Part shown: positions 5,156 through 5,806 of the stretch, piece after piece
Position numbering within the stretch: the stretch's first letter is position 1
How the letters are laid out: each line of letters starts with the position of its first letter
Assembly (NCBI GenBank): GCA_007116865.1
Contig: SKHR01000169.1
Location: 1-5,806, forward strand
Length of the DNA stretch: 5,806 nt
Source: Marinospirillum sp.
Lineage (GTDB): Bacteria; Pseudomonadota; Gammaproteobacteria; Pseudomonadales; Halomonadaceae
Direction of reading: 5' to 3'
Position numbers and translations under genes: made by a program
Notes under the pieces: generated by a model
What the model was told of the DNA's origin: nothing
Database searches by the model: none
The model's input: the letters and a program-made list of their open reading frames with translations, nothing else

Positions 5156-5806
5156 ATGAGACGCCTGTACACTGGCAAGAATCCTGCAAAAGCCTTAAGC
5201 ATTGATGAGTTAAAGGCTATGGCACTCAAGCGGCTGCCCAATTTCTGTAGCGAATACCTGCTGGGAGGGGCCGACGATGAACTGACCCTCAAGCGCAACC
5301 GGACGGCATTTGACGACCTAACCTTTTGCCCCAAAACCCTGGTCGATATCAGCCAGCGGGAACTCACCACCCACTTGTTTGACAAACCCCTGGCCATGCC
5401 CTTGTTATTGGCGCCAACCGGTTTCAATGGTCTGCTCAGTCACGAAGGGGATTTAAAGCTGGCACAAGCAGCCAAAGCGGCTGATATCCCTTTTTGTCAG
5501 AGCATGGTTTCCACCGTGAGCATCGAAAGAATTGCTGAAACGGGCGTACGCCATTGGATGCACCTGTATCTGTTTAAAAACCGCGACAACCTCAAGGGAG
5601 TGATACAACGCGCTCAAGCTGTTGACTGTGAAGCGCTGGTGATCACCACGGACACTTCAATCATTGGCAATCGGGAGTGGGATAAACGCAACTATCGTGC
5701 GCCCATGCAGCTGGATTGGCGCAATCTCTTGCACGTCATGACCCGCCCTGGCTGGGCCAAGGACATCTTCATCCCTCACGGCATGCCACGTTTTTGTAAT
5801 TTAGGC
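5156..5806 (+). CDS. FMN-dependent alpha-hydroxy-acid dehydrogenase, N-terminal part (3' end outside window)
   Basis: Predicted member of the L-lactate dehydrogenase / glycolate oxidase / mandelate dehydrogenase family, which oxidises (S)-2-hydroxy acids to 2-keto acids with FMN; bacterial members often pass electrons to the quinone pool. The frame is open from ATG 5156 to the window end, 217 of an expected ~380 codons, so the catalytic His and the C-terminal FMN-phosphate region are not visible. Seen so far: EYLLGGADDE (33-42) with the substrate-site Tyr34, LAPTGFNG (85-92) for FMN binding, MVSTVSIE (117-124), HLYLF (136-140) with Tyr138, TTDTSIIGNRE (164-174) with the conserved Asp166, and RNLL...RPGWA (189-201). 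At the position before L-Y the family usually has Gln; here it is His136. The long segment after Asp166 resembles LldD/mandelate-type members rather than the plant oxidase. It is transcribed divergently from the tautomerase gene. Substrate cannot be read from this fragment. Confidence 0.93.
   Translation, partial: MRRLYTGKNPAKALSIDELKAMALKRLPNFCSEYLLGGADDELTLKRNRTAFDDLTFCPKTLVDISQRELTTHLFDKPLAMPLLLAPTGFNGLLSHEGDLKLAQAAKAADIPFCQSMVSTVSIERIAETGVRHWMHLYLFKNRDNLKGVIQRAQAVDCEALVITTDTSIIGNREWDKRNYRAPMQLDWRNLLHVMTRPGWAKDIFIPHGMPRFCNLG

Noticed and set aside
4714..5205. 163-residue open frame on the plus strand
   Set aside because: It runs antisense across yigZ, the tautomerase gene and the divergent gap, all better explained by motif-supported genes.
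5107..5427. 106-residue open frame on the minus strand
   Set aside because: It lies opposite the clear hydroxy-acid dehydrogenase coding sequence, has low-complexity Ser/Arg/Leu composition and no recognisable domain.

Overview
The window reads as chromosomal DNA from a gammaproteobacterium of moderate GC content. The main reason is the partial phosphate acetyltransferase at the left edge, which follows the long enterobacterial-type Pta (DRTGG domain plus PTA_PTB domain) closely over hundreds of residues. RmuC, YigZ and a di-heme cytochrome c peroxidase fit the same placement. Genus cannot be fixed from the sequence alone. There are no phage, transposon, CRISPR, tRNA or rRNA signals.

Layout from left to right: (1) positions 1-1530, + strand, the C-terminal ~509 codons of pta. 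(2) A 13-bp GC-rich stem-loop at 1555-1584, placed to terminate both pta and the convergent gene. (3) 1609-2652, - strand, a predicted lipoprotein di-heme cytochrome c peroxidase, with its own leader and a candidate promoter in the 190-bp gap at 2653-2842. (4) A tight - strand cluster read in the order tautomerase (5094-4891), yigZ/IMPACT family gene (4890-4312), rmuC (4267-2843). The first two abut with no spacer and rmuC follows after 44 bp, so co-transcription is likely. (5) A 61-bp divergent intergenic region with a 6-3-6 dyad. (6) From 5156 to the right edge, + strand, the N-terminal 217 codons of an FMN-dependent alpha-hydroxy-acid dehydrogenase (LldD/glycolate oxidase family), cut by the window end.

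Functionally, pta handles acetyl-CoA/acetyl-phosphate overflow metabolism. The peroxidase removes hydrogen peroxide in the cell envelope using c-type cytochrome electrons. The hydroxy-acid dehydrogenase would turn a 2-hydroxy acid into a 2-keto acid, and the divergently encoded tautomerase belongs to a superfamily acting on keto/enol acids. A functional link between those two is only an inference from adjacency. RmuC is a DNA-maintenance protein, and YigZ is a conserved protein of uncertain role.

I find no convincing undescribed multi-gene system. The points most worth a second look are the tautomerase that keeps Pro1 but lacks both classical catalytic arginines, the lipid-anchored peroxidase with a perfect dyad at its predicted transcription start, the dyad in the divergent promoter region, and a Gln-to-His change at an expected FMN contact in the hydroxy-acid dehydrogenase.
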